Source: Cymodocea nodosa
Taxonomy: Eukaryota; Streptophyta; Magnoliopsida; Alismatales; Cymodoceaceae
Length of the DNA: 64,000 bases
Direction of reading: 5' to 3'
Assembly: GCA_036874045.1 (NCBI GenBank)
Contig: CM072346.1
Span: 14,484,001-14,548,000, forward strand
The notes under the pieces were generated by a model. That model did not search any database. It was not told the DNA's origin and saw only the letters and a list, made by a program, of their open reading frames with translations. The translations under genes were made by a program, and so were the position numbers. Every line of letters starts with the position of its first letter. Position 1 is the first letter of the stretch. Positions 37,197-49,800 of this stretch are shown here, one piece after another.

Positions 37197-37216
37197 TTAG
37201 GGAGATGGAGTGCGTC

Positions 37217-37862
37217 TCAAGGATAATAATATCCTCCGCCATGCCCCCCACCAGAGCCATAGCCATGGCCACTGCCGCCTTTTCCTCCTCCGCCTCCACC
37301 ACCACCACCTCCACCGCCACCCACAATGTATAGAGAATGATCCTTCACCGGATCCGTATCCACCTCCAGACCCATATCCGTAGCCACCGTTGCTTCCACC
37401 ACCACCACCACCACCTCTGCCTCCTCCACCACCGTCACCTTCAGCATACCCACCATAATAATAATAAGGCAGTCGTTCATAGCCTCCACCTGAGCCATAT
37501 CCGCCACCGTGTCCATGACCGTATCCTCCTTTGCCACCACCACCACCACCACCACCACCGCCACCGTGTCCATGACCGTATCCTCCTTTGCCACCACCAC
37601 CACCACCACCACCACCGCCACCTCCCCCTCCTCGAGCATATCCACCATAATAATAATGAGGCCAACCTCCATGGCCTTCACCCGAACCAGATCCGCCGCC
37701 GTATCCATGACCGTATCCTCCTTTGCCACCCCCACCACCACCACCACCACCGCCTCCTCCTCCTCCTCCGCCTCCAGCCAAGATGCGAGCGCCCATGGTC
37801 ATGCCTATTGACATTACAACCACGAGGAGGAAGACGACGACGCCGGACTTAGAGCACGCCAT
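37217..37862 (-). CDS. Secreted glycine-rich protein GRP-B, apparent frameshift
   Basis: Start chosen at the second Met (MACSKSGVVVFLL), which begins a clear signal peptide ending about MTMGARILA. The upstream Met at 37898 would add a charged, signal-spoiling extension. The body is poly-Gly with repeated KGGYGHGHGGG-like units and Tyr clusters (HYYYGGYARG, PYYYYGGYAEG), typical of plant cell-wall GRPs. Near 37330 the frame goes from Gly-rich to Trp/Arg-rich; moving one base (an extra G in TGTGGGTGG) restores Gly-rich coding to a natural end, GGGYYYP, stop at 37217. It is therefore either a recent frameshift or a sequence error. Copy 1 survives only as its signal peptide. Confidence 0.7.
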
Positions 37863-37913
37863 TGCTGGAAATCTTTCCTTCGTTGGCGGAGGAAGCATGG
37901 GTGTTGTGCGTTT

Positions 37914-37990
37914 GTATTTATATTGATTGAATCTTCCACGTTCATTCGATTACAAGATACTGCATGCATGTGTTCGTGTCCATGCATGCA
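37914..37990 (-). promoter_or_regulatory. GRP-B promoter: TATA box and paired RY motifs
   Basis: A TATA box (TATAAATA, - strand) is at 37914-37921. The region 37961-37990 is TGCATGCATG, 10 bp, CATGCATGCA, which gives two RY (CATGCA) elements in an interrupted palindrome. RY elements are known B3-factor sites in seed-expressed genes; the function here is inferred. Confidence 0.55.
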
Positions 37991-39568
37991 GCCAATGCGG
38001 CTCCTTGTTAATCACTCAATCCGCATATATATACATAGCGATGGCAGCTAATAACTAAATTCAGTCTAATCAAATCATGTTGTGGTTGTGGTTGCCATCC
38101 TTCTACACAAATGTACGTACTCGTCAATCAATTCACCTTCAGGACCCTTTCTTTTTGAATTGGTCGACGCTTTGACTTCTTCGCATACGTAATGTTCAAG
38201 AAATCATTCTTACATATCTTTAATCATTTTCACCTTTGAAGGAAGAAACCCAAGTAGAAATATTACCATTAATTATAAACATGCCACCGATTATTTCCTA
38301 TGATGTTATGAAATTCACGGATAAGTTTGTTTGCTGGAACTTACCTCTGGCATCCATCATTGTACGTCATTGACGATGATTCTCATTCACGACAGAAAAT
38401 AAATATATATTTGCTTCATTACCAATGAAGAAAAATACATAAGAAGTCTTACAGACGACCACGTAAGCCGAAAGAACAAGCAAGCGAAGAGAAGCATTCA
38501 TACAAGGCATATACCATAAGCATACAAGTTCAAATTGAAAGCAACCTTAATTACCAGCCAAATCGAAGAGACCGAAATAATGAAGGATAATGCAATGCTT
38601 TCATATTGGCGAATTCATAATGAAGGATCCTGCAAGATGCCACCACAAGAAATAACTAAAGTCAATATTAAATATTAATGCACCACAACTGCTGTTAATA
38701 TATAGCTGAATAATCCTCAAATAGCTTCAATTGCAATAGAACCACATGTGAAGCTTCCAAAGCATTAAGACCTAACTAAAGGACATGAGCTTCCTTGCAG
38801 AACCATAAGTATGGAACCTGACTTCGCAAAGCACGTCATGTGCATACACATCTCGTTTTCAAATTAATTTGTTCTCTCTGTTAAAATATATATGTTGAAA
38901 AGTACTGTCGATAGTTCCTCCACGGATTTCTTTTTAGTTTTTTTTTTTTTATATAAAAAACTTGTTATCAATAGGTTGTATGACTGGCTGGCCCTCGTAT
39001 AGCTTATACCTTTCCATGTTTCATTCACAAGTTTCTCAAAAAAAAGGTTCGTTAATATGTTTCATTATTTGAACAGACAAATGAGGCTGTGCATGACTCA
39101 ATTATTAAAGTTGAGGATTGAATGCACTCAAACTTCTGCATTTATTTTCTTGTAATATTTTTATGGCTAAGTTATCATACCATACATGAAACACGCTTGT
39201 GCTATTGTCAATAAATTTTCCTTTTTACCCTAAGGATCCCAAATATTTTTAATTTTGCACACAAGATAAATCTTTAAGCTGCAAGAAAACTAAAATGAAA
39301 ATTCACTATTGCCAGTATCAACTGCAAAGGTTTTAAGAGAATTTGATAAGACAGGAAGACTGGTACCAACCTTGCATAGATGAAGAATCAAGATAAATCA
39401 GAAATTGAAGACCATGTAGGCATTATCTAAAAGCAATTGTTTTGTCCTAAGATTTAATAACAAATAAATGCCAGAGTCTAGTGCCGTATAATGTAGAAAC
39501 TATAATTGCATATTCACCAGACACTCAATAGAATGGAGGGGAAAAAAATGAAAACCTGAAGGAGATGA

Positions 39569-42500
39569 TCAAACATTCTTGTTCTTCTTCATCTTTGAAG
39601 GAGGCCATCGCCCCTTCTTCCTCATGCGTCGCTTCCTAACAAGACGTTTCCTCCGCAATCTTATCTTCTTTGCCAACTTCATCTTTAGCTTCTGCTCTAG
39701 TCTCTCTTGCAATTTTGATTCCAAAGGAAGATTCTCGACAGATGTAGGTGAACCTTCAGGTGGTAGGTCAATGCCACCAGTGTCCTCATCAGAGGCAGAA
39801 ACCATTAACCTTCTATCCCCAGAAAGAGATATGGGAGTAGGAAAACCAACATTATTGACAGATGCTTTTTTCAAGAAGGAATCCTTCTGCTGCAATCTTG
39901 TGACTAACATGAAGCATCAAATACATCAGAAATTTAAAAAAAAAAACAACACAGAAAATCCCAAGTTGAAAAAGAAAGGCTGATATGAGATCATTGAAGC
40001 CTCTAGATTAAGACTGTCAATTATGAATAGTTCAGAGTTATACAGGTAGTCGTGGAATTGAATGATCAAAAAAATAATTTCTCTCACTCTTGCCTTTTTC
40101 CTTCCTCTGATTATCGGAAATGGAGTTGTTGTCTACCACTGCTTCATCCTCTATGCGTGCCTTTTCTCCATTCATGGGAGAGCCACTTCCAATGTCCTTT
40201 AACATAGCTCATCCCTTTCATATACCAAATACAGAATTCGAAAGTCTTCTGTTGGAAACCATAATTTCTTACCATGCTTAGATACATAAGCTACTCTTTG
40301 TTATTTCCATTGATTTTCTCCACCAGAACCGCATTTCTATGGTATACTCAATGAAAAAATGCCGATGAACTAGTGCTAAGCTGGATCAAAGCTACTGTCA
40401 CTCCTTTGGTGCAAATGATTATTCTTTCCCATGTTAGGCCTAGGATCATCCACACTATTTGTGATCAACTTCATTCATGGAACCAAAACAAACATTCCAT
40501 GTCAGACTTCTTGTTTTATGCAACCACAGATCAAGTCATTAGCTGCAGCTGGAGCTCCAACAGCTGATTGAGAGCACATCAATTTTATTATTAATGCATT
40601 ATGTCATGAGTATAAAGAGTTCATTACCACTTTGTATTTTAAATATTGCATTTTGGTTTATGAATTCTTTGATCTTTTGTTGCAAGGAGAGCAGCTCATG
40701 TCACATATAGCCACAATCACTCATTCAGCCAAGGTGGAGGACAATGCAGAAATCGCTATGGAAGAGGGCATGGAGGATATTTTTGGCATAGTGTGGTAAT
40801 TTTTCAGCTGATCATGGAAATCAGATGATAAGGAATAAACATAATTCTTTGTTTCTTCCCTTTCCAGATGTCTCTAGCACCTGCGGTGGCCTGGATTTGT
40901 CGCCACAACAATTGTCTGGTGGATTCCAGCACAGCCAGGACATGACTCCTTGTTTGCAGAATTTACATCAGCCCCAAGCTTTCCGTGGCAACCATTCAGT
41001 AACCACAAGCAATGGTTAATCATTCTCTTTCTTCAGTGCATTGTGTTCCTAAATTATTGGCTAATCTATTAACAGTTAACATTTTCCAGACCTTCCAAAG
41101 GTAACCAGCGCTACTTTCATCTTGATGGTGTTGACTACTTTATATGGTACAAACGATGGACCAGCCATTTCTTAGTGGCAGTGACCCAGGAGATATTTAC
41201 CAGATTGTTCTTCCTATGCATAGATTTTCCCAGTTTTTCTTTCTTCATGTGTAGTTCCCCCAGTTTGGCATGATCATCTCAAACATACCTCTTATGATGC
41301 TGTTAGAAATACTCTGATGATGTCTGCTATTTCAATCCCCGCAAGATATACTGAATCAGTTGGTTGAATATGTCCTCGGTTCTAACAAGATGTTAAAACC
41401 CAGCTGATTTCACAATCTACCTTAATTGGGCTGTTCTATTATGCAGTTCATCGTTCAACATCAACTTTACAACTTTTACTTATGGATCTATGGGACTAGC
41501 CATCATCACCTGAAAATCTTTACTGCCTTTCTATGGTGGATGATATCTCATGATATACATGGTTGTACCCCTTGGTAAGAAAATCTGATGTACTGTCATG
41601 TTTCGTTAATTTCAAATTAAAAGTGAATATCCTCTATCTCTTACAATCAAATCTATTAAATCAGATAATGGTGGTGAATTTTTGAACAAACCCTTGTTAG
41701 CTTTCCCTCAAAAACATTAAATTCAATAACATTAAAAGATTATGTCCAACCACCGTTCAACAAACAAAATGGTGGAACATAAGCATCAACACCAACTTTC
41801 CATGGGTCAATTTTTCCTCTTTCAATCTGGAGCTCCCTCACATTACTAGTGTGATGCCTTCCTCACAGCTAGGTATATCATTTGACTGGCTCTCTACACC
41901 AGTGCTTTATGGTGTTTCTACCTTTCAAAAGCTCATTGTTTATGCTCCTGATTTTTCTTTCCTTTAGGTCTTTAGCTGCATGTGCCTTTCTCTTCTTACC
42001 AATGTGTCAAACTTGACATGTGTCTATGAAATTTCACTGACACATGTTAGAAATCAAAATGATATTCATATGAATGTCAACAGATGCAAAACTTCAGGGG
42101 TATATCATAAAATTTTGATGTTTCATTTCATGACAGTGGAAACTATGTAGATTTCCTACCATCAGTGGGTGTGTTGTTGAAGTTTTATACTTCAACCAAT
42201 GTTTACACTTGGCAACAGAACTACTGCTGGTACTACTACCATTTTCTCTCCCCCTCCACTTTCTTCATTCTTCCATTGAAGGAACTTGTATCCAACTCTT
42301 CTCCAACCATCAAAAATTGATTGCAGCTACCAGAAAGTGAGTGCAGTCTCTGAAAAGCCTTCACTTGTCACTTTTACAGGCTTACAAAAATCTTGATTTC
42401 TAGGTTTGTTTACTTGTTAAAACTTCTTCAAATGATTTTTTGTGTAGATTTCAAGATTAAATGCAACATCTAAGGTTTTGTTAATTATTTACCAATTTTC

Positions 42501-44402
42501 TGTAATTTTTTCTGAATATTCAAAACATTTTCTTTGTTAATATAATGTATTTTGATTGTATTCTGACTTTAAAAAGATAGTATAATGTGTTTTTAATTTC
42601 ATAATTAGAAAATTTTCTAATTATTTCTGTCTGTGTATTTTTTATTACTTTAGCTTGTCTTAAAATTTCACATTGAAATTCATATTTTTAGACCTTTGGG
42701 GGCTTCTATGATTTTACCAAACTTCCATCAAAATTTTCACCAAAATCCAACACTCTCCTTTTCCATCAGAATGATGAAGTTCAATATGAAACCGAAGCTG
42801 GAGTTCTCAATTCTAATACCATATGCTCACAATAAACTGGAACCTCAACTCTTTTATGTACCTTCATTGGATATTACATTTAGCACAAAGGCTATTGTAG
42901 CCTTCATATTTCTACAGATAGAGTGTTTATCTCCAGAGATATGGTCTTACATATAATATCCACAGTGATAGATGTTGTTTTTTCATTATCTCTTACCTTT
43001 AAATGATTAAAATTTTGCACCTTTAATTCTCATATCTCATGAAAAATCTGCCGCATCAAGGACTGTTGTAACTCTATTGAAATTTTGTCTGAGCATGCAG
43101 CATGGGGACATATCAAATCTAGGCTGTTGGATCCATTGCCAGTAGATGACTCAGCATCTTCATGTGCTGGAATTGATCAAGACTTGGTACAAAAAAGTAA
43201 TCCAATAAATCACAGTCTTCAAGATTAGCTAATTTTCCTGCTTCCTCTATCCCATCATCATCTACCTTGGCTGCAAACCTTAGTGTGATCACTTGGTTTT
43301 TACTGCACGGCAATGCAACCAGAGACTGAGTGATATCTACACTAATACTACACTGTGTTCTCCTCCCAGTGCATTACAGACTACAATGATGGATGAACCT
43401 CTCCAATAGCCAACTAGTTACTAGTGCAAAGTGATGGACAACGAGTTCAAGCACGTAATGAAACTTGGGAGCTAGCTCCACTGCATCCAACTGTAGAGGG
43501 CTCCAAATGGGCTTTCTGAGGCCGAGAGAAATGTTGGTGGTTCAGTTGAATGCAAAAGGCTTGACTAGTGGCCAAGGGTTATCAACATTAAGGGGTCGAT
43601 TCTGATGGAACTTTTAGTACAGTAGTAAAACTCAACCATTTGGATACTCTTTTTCTGACCACCATGTTTAAGTGGCCACTTTGACAACTAAACTTTACGC
43701 TAAAATGCATTTTTCCATTGTCTTTTGGATAAAATGTATTCACACTACAACCATTGGGCCATCTTGACCAGGATATGACATGATACCTTTATAAACTAAA
43801 AAAATAATTTCTGGCCTAAAACAAGCATCTCCGGCCTAATTCAATAAAGCATCGACGTGTCTTCTACTGGATGATAGCTGATGATTAACGCTTTTACATT
43901 AAGGTTGTCAATTACATATAGTTCAGAGTTGTTAGAACTGTCATTGCAGCTCAGATGGTAGCTGTCAAATATGTGTATGTGTGTCTGTGCACCCACGCTG
44001 TTGAGTGACTGACAAACAACAGAATTCATCTCTCTGTTTTCCTTTGTCTTCGCCACATTCATCACGATTTCTTCAAAGGCAAGACCACAGCTTATGTGAA
44101 CAGAAACGAAATCCTAAGCGCTCAAAAGGGGGAAAAGCAAAGACCCAACCGAGAGAAATGCATCCCAATTCCGGTTGATTCTTAAAAATAAAAAAAAAGA
44201 CGAACGGCATTGAACAAGAAAGAAATCTCAGAAACAACCACTCGGAAGAGGAAAATGAAAACCAGAAAGCCAAGGGGGAGGGATTCTCACATTGCTTGGC
44301 GGAAGCAGTGGCGAACGATGGGGACGGCTGGAAAGCTATGGAAGCGGAAGAAGCGTTGGAAGAGCAGAGGGGTGAGGAGGCGACGGAGAGGAGAAGAGCC
44401 AT
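39569..44402 (-). CDS. PSRP5: Plastid-specific 50S ribosomal protein 5, copy 2 (PSRP5)
   Basis: Second full PSRP5 gene: exons 44402-44291 (transit peptide, MALLLSVASS...) and 39903-39569 (mature basic protein with KLQERLEQKLKMKLAKKIRL and WPPSKMKK). It is predicted to encode 148 aa by the same splice model. The only coding difference noticed from copy 1 is Gly for Ser just after DEDTG, in the linker near the predicted transit-peptide end. The promoter with TATA at 44484-44491 is retained. Flanked by GRP-B and the PWWP gene, so this is probably the ancestral position and copy 1 the duplicate, though that direction is inference. Confidence 0.87.
40088..40207 (-). other. Candidate cassette exon in PSRP5 intron, copy 2
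   Basis: Same 120-nt frame-preserving segment as in copy 1, with the same splice-like borders. Confidence 0.3.
40373..43807 (+). mobile_element. Decayed copia element in PSRP5 intron, copy 2
   Basis: Same gag, integrase and RT relics as copy 1, 26327 bp downstream, with matching stops. Confidence 0.75.
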
Positions 44403-44483
44403 CCTCCACTAGCGTGAGATGGTTGTTTCGGATAAGCCGCCCATTCGACCGCTGCCGGTTTCAATCTATCCGGTGCGGGCCGC

Positions 44484-44491
44484 TTTTATAC
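44484..44491 (-). promoter_or_regulatory. PSRP5 copy 2 TATA box
   Basis: GTATAAAA on the - strand, about 85 bp before the start codon. Confidence 0.6.
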
Positions 44492-45460
44492 GCCGGTCCA
44501 ACCTTTCTCACGTACTTAAAATTGAGATGAATCATTTTCTTCTTCTTTTTATGATTTTTATTTCATTATTAATAAATGTTTACACCCGTAAACACTTACA
44601 CACATAAATCTTTATTTATAAATACCATTAAAATTAAAATCTATTTTTGAGTTATTTTGTTCCGTCACTTTTCTACTATACAAATTCTCTGAAAGTATCT
44701 TTACCAGTGTTGAAAGGTTTTTTTAATTATATGTTAAAAAAAAACTAATTATTTATGTATTATTCAAAATTTATATTTATTTTTTGCATGTTTAAAAAAA
44801 AAATATTTTACTTTGATATCCTTATCGTCATCCTTTGATACATTGTCTGCAAAAATATTCAAGTAAATATAAATTTTTAAGTAAATACATTAACTAATTA
44901 TCAAATTTTTTAATGACCGACATGCAGGTAAAAAAAATCCTAAGTTCTACAAATGCGAAGAGATGGATGTCATAAAAAGTAAAAACGAAGGGAGTGGAAT
45001 TTTTCAGAAGATTAAGAGTAAAAATAAGGTGAGGAGTCAACTATGCACACCCTTCTTCCCAAACCACTTTCCATGGTCATCTCCAAAGATTATATATGAG
45101 CTCCCTAGTGAGAAAATTGATCAATGAAAGCATCTTGTCATGATCTAGCAACATGGTGAATTTATGATGTTGAAGTCAAATTCCAAATGGTAATTCAAAA
45201 TTCTCGCACCTTTTACTGGAGATTATGCAAGCTCCCTAGAGAGCAAATTGATCAATGGAACCATCCTGTGTCATGATCCCAGCAGAACAGTGAAGCAATG
45301 ATGTTGGAGTCTGATTTCAAATGGTAATTCGAACTCCCCACTTAACACAACTGGACAGTAGAAGATTGTTCAAATACAGTTCAGAAAAATCAGAGACCAA
45401 GACCAGATGTCTGGACAAATGTTTGAATGATGAGGCCTCTAGAACATTGCAGAGACCCCT

Positions 45461-46849
45461 GCCACACATTCAATGATGCTCTTGCATGGGATGGTGGTAA
45501 CATACAAGACGTTTGGGCAAGCATCTGTTTTGGCCTGTCACACTTGTAGTTGCCACAATCAGACGCCTAGGTGGATGTCCAATTTGCGACGATTACTGCC
45601 TGATATGCTTGATTTCTCCTCAGCTTTTGAAATTTTTGTGATTGATCCCTCTATCATCTTTGCAACTTCTCCACATAAAACCATAGCCACTGGGGATGAG
45701 TTTTGATAAATAATCATATACAAACTTGTGGAGTAAGAGTGGGAGTAAGAGTGGAGGGGAAGAGAGATTTTCTAAACTATATTCTCTTCAAGGTGAAGTT
45801 GGGCATTGAATCTCCACTTTAAGTGAAGGTGGCTTGGTATTCTGGTGAGGTTTCTTTCAAGAGAGGTCACAAGTGCGCATCACTGTTCTTCATTCAGTTG
45901 GAGATTCCCTAAACTTCGGAGATCAAATAATGCTTTAATTGTAAGGTATTTGTAGATAATCTAGCTATTTTGTGAATACAAGTCATGTCTCAAGAGATTT
46001 CTTTCACTGCATATGTAAGATCTTTTATATTTTGTTAAAAATTTGGATTCTCCCATGCCCTAGTCCCTTCTTGTTATAGTGTATGAAATCCATTATCTAT
46101 GTTGTATTTTTTTTATTTGTGCCAATAATATTAAAAATGTTATTGGGATTTACGATTAGGTAATGGAAAAAATGAGGGTTTTGATAAATAATCATATCTT
46201 ACTATCGAGAAATGCCTGACACATCTCATTATCTAAATCTCTGGCAGCAGGGAATATAGATAACAGAACTTCCCAAATATGCGGAGTTCTGACATATTGA
46301 ATCACAGCAAAATGCCCATGCAGCAGTCCAAAAGAGCAGCCTCCAACAGCTAGGAAATGCAAAACAAAACTTTGTACACACCTGGGTCGCAATGCACAGG
46401 ATGACATGAATGTGATCCACAAAGCAGATTTTAACAAACAATTTAACTTGTAGCCTCTTATCAAGCTATTCTGATGCTCACTAACCAAATATCCATAGCC
46501 TGACTGACATATTGCCCCACTGAGAAATGCCTACAGAAAAACGAATCAAGCAATCAACCTTCAGGGACAAGGCATGTATGACTGGCATCAGTTCATAGTG
46601 ATGTACCAAGTTGGCAAGAGAGCAGGAGAATGAAATGCAGTCCAAACCAACTATTTAAAATCAGCTTTCAAAACTGCTTTCAAATCAAGGAAAATAAGGC
46701 CATAAGATAGAAGAAAAATAAAACCTTCCATTGAGAAAAAACTGTGCAAGAGTTTAGTGCTACATCAATTTCTTAGACTTCCAGACCTTAATCCTAGCTT
46801 TTATCACCAGGGCAAGATGACAAGAAAAAGGTAATTCCATATATTGTGG
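45461..46849. other. Region between PSRP5-2 and the PWWP gene
   Basis: No recognised gene. A - strand frame at 46192-46488 is moderately long but matches no family I know. It could belong to the 3' untranslated region or a downstream exon of the PWWP transcript. Confidence 0.4.
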
Positions 46850-49800
46850 TTAACAAAGAGGTTTATCAAGTTCGGCTACGTCAGTTAAGGAACTGGGTGT
46901 AGTATATGAAATTAATTGTCTATACAGGTAAGAGTAAAACATCTCAGATCCAAGATTTTTCTTAACTTCCTTCACCAGCTCATCGCATTTCAATAGCATC
47001 TGCAACATTGGCCCCGAAATGTCAGGATTCATTTGTTGAACTCCAGGAATAGATGAACAAGAAGTTTCGTTACCCTTCTCAAACAATGCAGTCACGGGAC
47101 CTGGATGGCTGTCTACTACAAATTTTACCTGTCGTTTTTTCCTTTGATCTTTCTCTCTAGAGCCATTGGGCTTTTTCAGACATGATTTAATATTCAAACT
47201 TGTATGTCCTTTTGCGACTGATAAAGCTTGACTCCTCTTTCTCTCACTCCAATTTTTGTCATGATCCAACCAGAACCGCATATCACAATGTATAAATGAT
47301 TTCTTCCTGTTAACATAGCGGTATGCAGTTTGGGCATCCATTGGGTGCAGAAAAACAACTTGAGCAACACCTGTATAGAAGAAAATCCTTGTTTTTGAAT
47401 GATCAAGTAGCCCAAACACACTAAATTTTTTTTCTAGGTCTTCCTTGGAAGGAATGTTGAAACCCTTGGGAAATTTCATGTACATAGACTTGGATGAGCC
47501 AATGCTATTATAGATTGTCAATATCTGTTGGATGTTACGGGTAATTTTTGATTCATCTGCAACCAATATAGGTGAACTCTCTGCAACCAGTGGAGATGCA
47601 TGCAGTCTTCCTATTGAGGGTGCATGCTGAATTTTTTGCAACTTGCTTTGACCACAAAAAACAGTTTGATTGGACATACTCTGACGAGTGACACTCCTCT
47701 TCTTTTTTTCAGGCAAAAATGAGTTGCAATTATTCAATCGATTCACATTTTTTCCATCAGATACTTCAGGTTCATCATAAACCTTTCCTTCGGAATGTGA
47801 GGATTCACTGCTACGACTCAATGGAAATGAAGTTTGGATGGTTGCATCAACATCAAAACTAGCATCTTCATGACTAGTGTCCCCTGAACTTGAGAATGGT
47901 GTTTTGAGATTACCAATGGAAACGGGCTCATCAAGGGAACCTTCACAATTTCCAAAATAATCTTTCAAGGGGGAAGCTATATTTGCATATGGTTTTCCAC
48001 ATGATTCTTTTTTATAGACAAGATTATCTGTTTCAGTATATATGACTGAACTAGCGCCCATATCAATATTATAACCTTTAAAATCAGAAGGAAAAGGAGA
48101 TTTAGTTCTGACACTATTATTGGCTTGGTTCCAATCCAAGACACTATGAGCCAAAGAAGTTTGACCTTTTCTTGGATCTTCTGCACAACCTGGCCTGTTA
48201 TCAATACATGGTTCCTTTACTCTATTCTGAAATTGTTGATCATAGGTATGGACTTTATATTTTTCAAAACTACTGTTTATTGGAGAAGAGAGATCTGGGG
48301 CATTCTGGAATGCTACCTTTCTGTAGAGCAAAATACTTCTCCTTACAAAATTAATGGTTTTCAATCCCGGATGGTAAAGATCAATGGCAAGCAAACACAA
48401 CTGAGATCTAACTTCATGGATTAGTGAGGATACGTTTCGAGGTACATGTGTTATTTTTGTGACCTTTACTTCAGGCATCACAGTCTCATTGATCAAAGAC
48501 GAACTAGCTCTATCCATATCAATTCCAAACCTGGAAATGACCACTGAATCAATTCCAGCACCACAATCATTGTCCCTGAAAAGGACAAATTGGAATCATC
48601 AATTAAACTGACACAGATCATCAAGTATGCAATCAGTAAGATTAATAAGAATTTCCCCATACAACATACCTACAGTTGATCAGCTGATCATCTATGCAAG
48701 TAGTGGTATTGTCATCAGGAAGACCAGCAAGCTGATCATTTTCCAAATCCGATCCATAGCAGTCTGTATTGCTCGTAAGTACATGGTTGGAAATATTCAG
48801 AGATATCAGCTCTCTAACTTTCAGAAACGTTTTGTATGTAGTTTTTTGCTTCTTTTTCCCAAAAAAACATGTATCTATAGCAATATAATGCAACTGCCTC
48901 AACATTTCCTCCAGGTGACTCATTTTATGTTCCTCCCAAGGTGAAACAACTAATTGATCCTTGGTTGAAGTCATCAACTTCGGCAAAAAATTAATAGATG
49001 AATCAATCAGATTATTTGCATCAACAGTGACTTTAGCACTGTTTGCCTTCTCTGTTCGAAGAGTTGTTTTTAGAAATTGCTTGCCAAAGTCTTCCATGGA
49101 ACTGCCACTTTCAGCTTCCCTGAATAGGTTTCCTGTGAATGTTGACGTAACACAGACATCAAGAGAGTCATCGTTAACTGCATCAAGGTTTTCACACGAA
49201 GAAAGTTCATTGTCACACACAGAATCATCCATAGAAGTGATCTGAACTACATCATCATTTAGAACAACATCCTCAAAAAGACAGAACTGTTGTTCAAGTT
49301 CCATATCAAATAATCCACTGCTCCTTCTAAGTCGATAACCACCAGTACATGCAAAATTAAGCTTCCTGTATTTCAAAATGCAACCAGATAATGATTCCAA
49401 CATCTTAGATTCAAAATAAAATGGATCTGTTGCAATAATGTGCAAACGCTTCAAAATTTCTTTGGAAAAAAACATATTGCACAAATTGCAGGGTGTTTGT
49501 CCCTTGATTGAAGGCACTTGCTCTGGCAAACCTTCAACAGAGGAAGCCGTCAGAGGTTCAGAACAATAATTGGTGATATTTTGATCAACCATTCTTGGAG
49601 AAATTTCTGAATAATTTTTCAGAATCTTGCTTTCATCAATGGGAATGTCAACCAATGATTTGTCCTTTTCGACAAAAGAAGCAGATACAGTTAGGAGAAC
49701 TCCCTGCTTTAAAACAAAAATAAAAATATGAAAAAAATTATATGGATCCTTTAAAAACTGAAAAACAAGAGAACAATAAATTATTCTGGTTAAAATTTTG

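Larger units (their letters stand above)
37766..45460. repeat. 7.7-kb segmental duplication, copy 2
   Basis: Counterpart of 11443-19119. The left boundary falls at the start of the GRP-B glycine run, because copy 1 is truncated there. The right boundary is gagacccct|g, after which single-copy DNA follows. 37991-39568 contains no recognisable gene. Confidence 0.93.

Noticed and set aside
37337-37852. His-rich and Ser/Thr-rich frames on the + strand opposite GRP-B
   Set aside because: They are reverse-strand shadows of GGN glycine repeats.
46192-46488. 98-codon - strand frame downstream of the PWWP gene
   Set aside because: No recognisable domain, and the PWWP frame already ends in a proper stop at 46850. 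Could be 3' UTR; not called as a gene.
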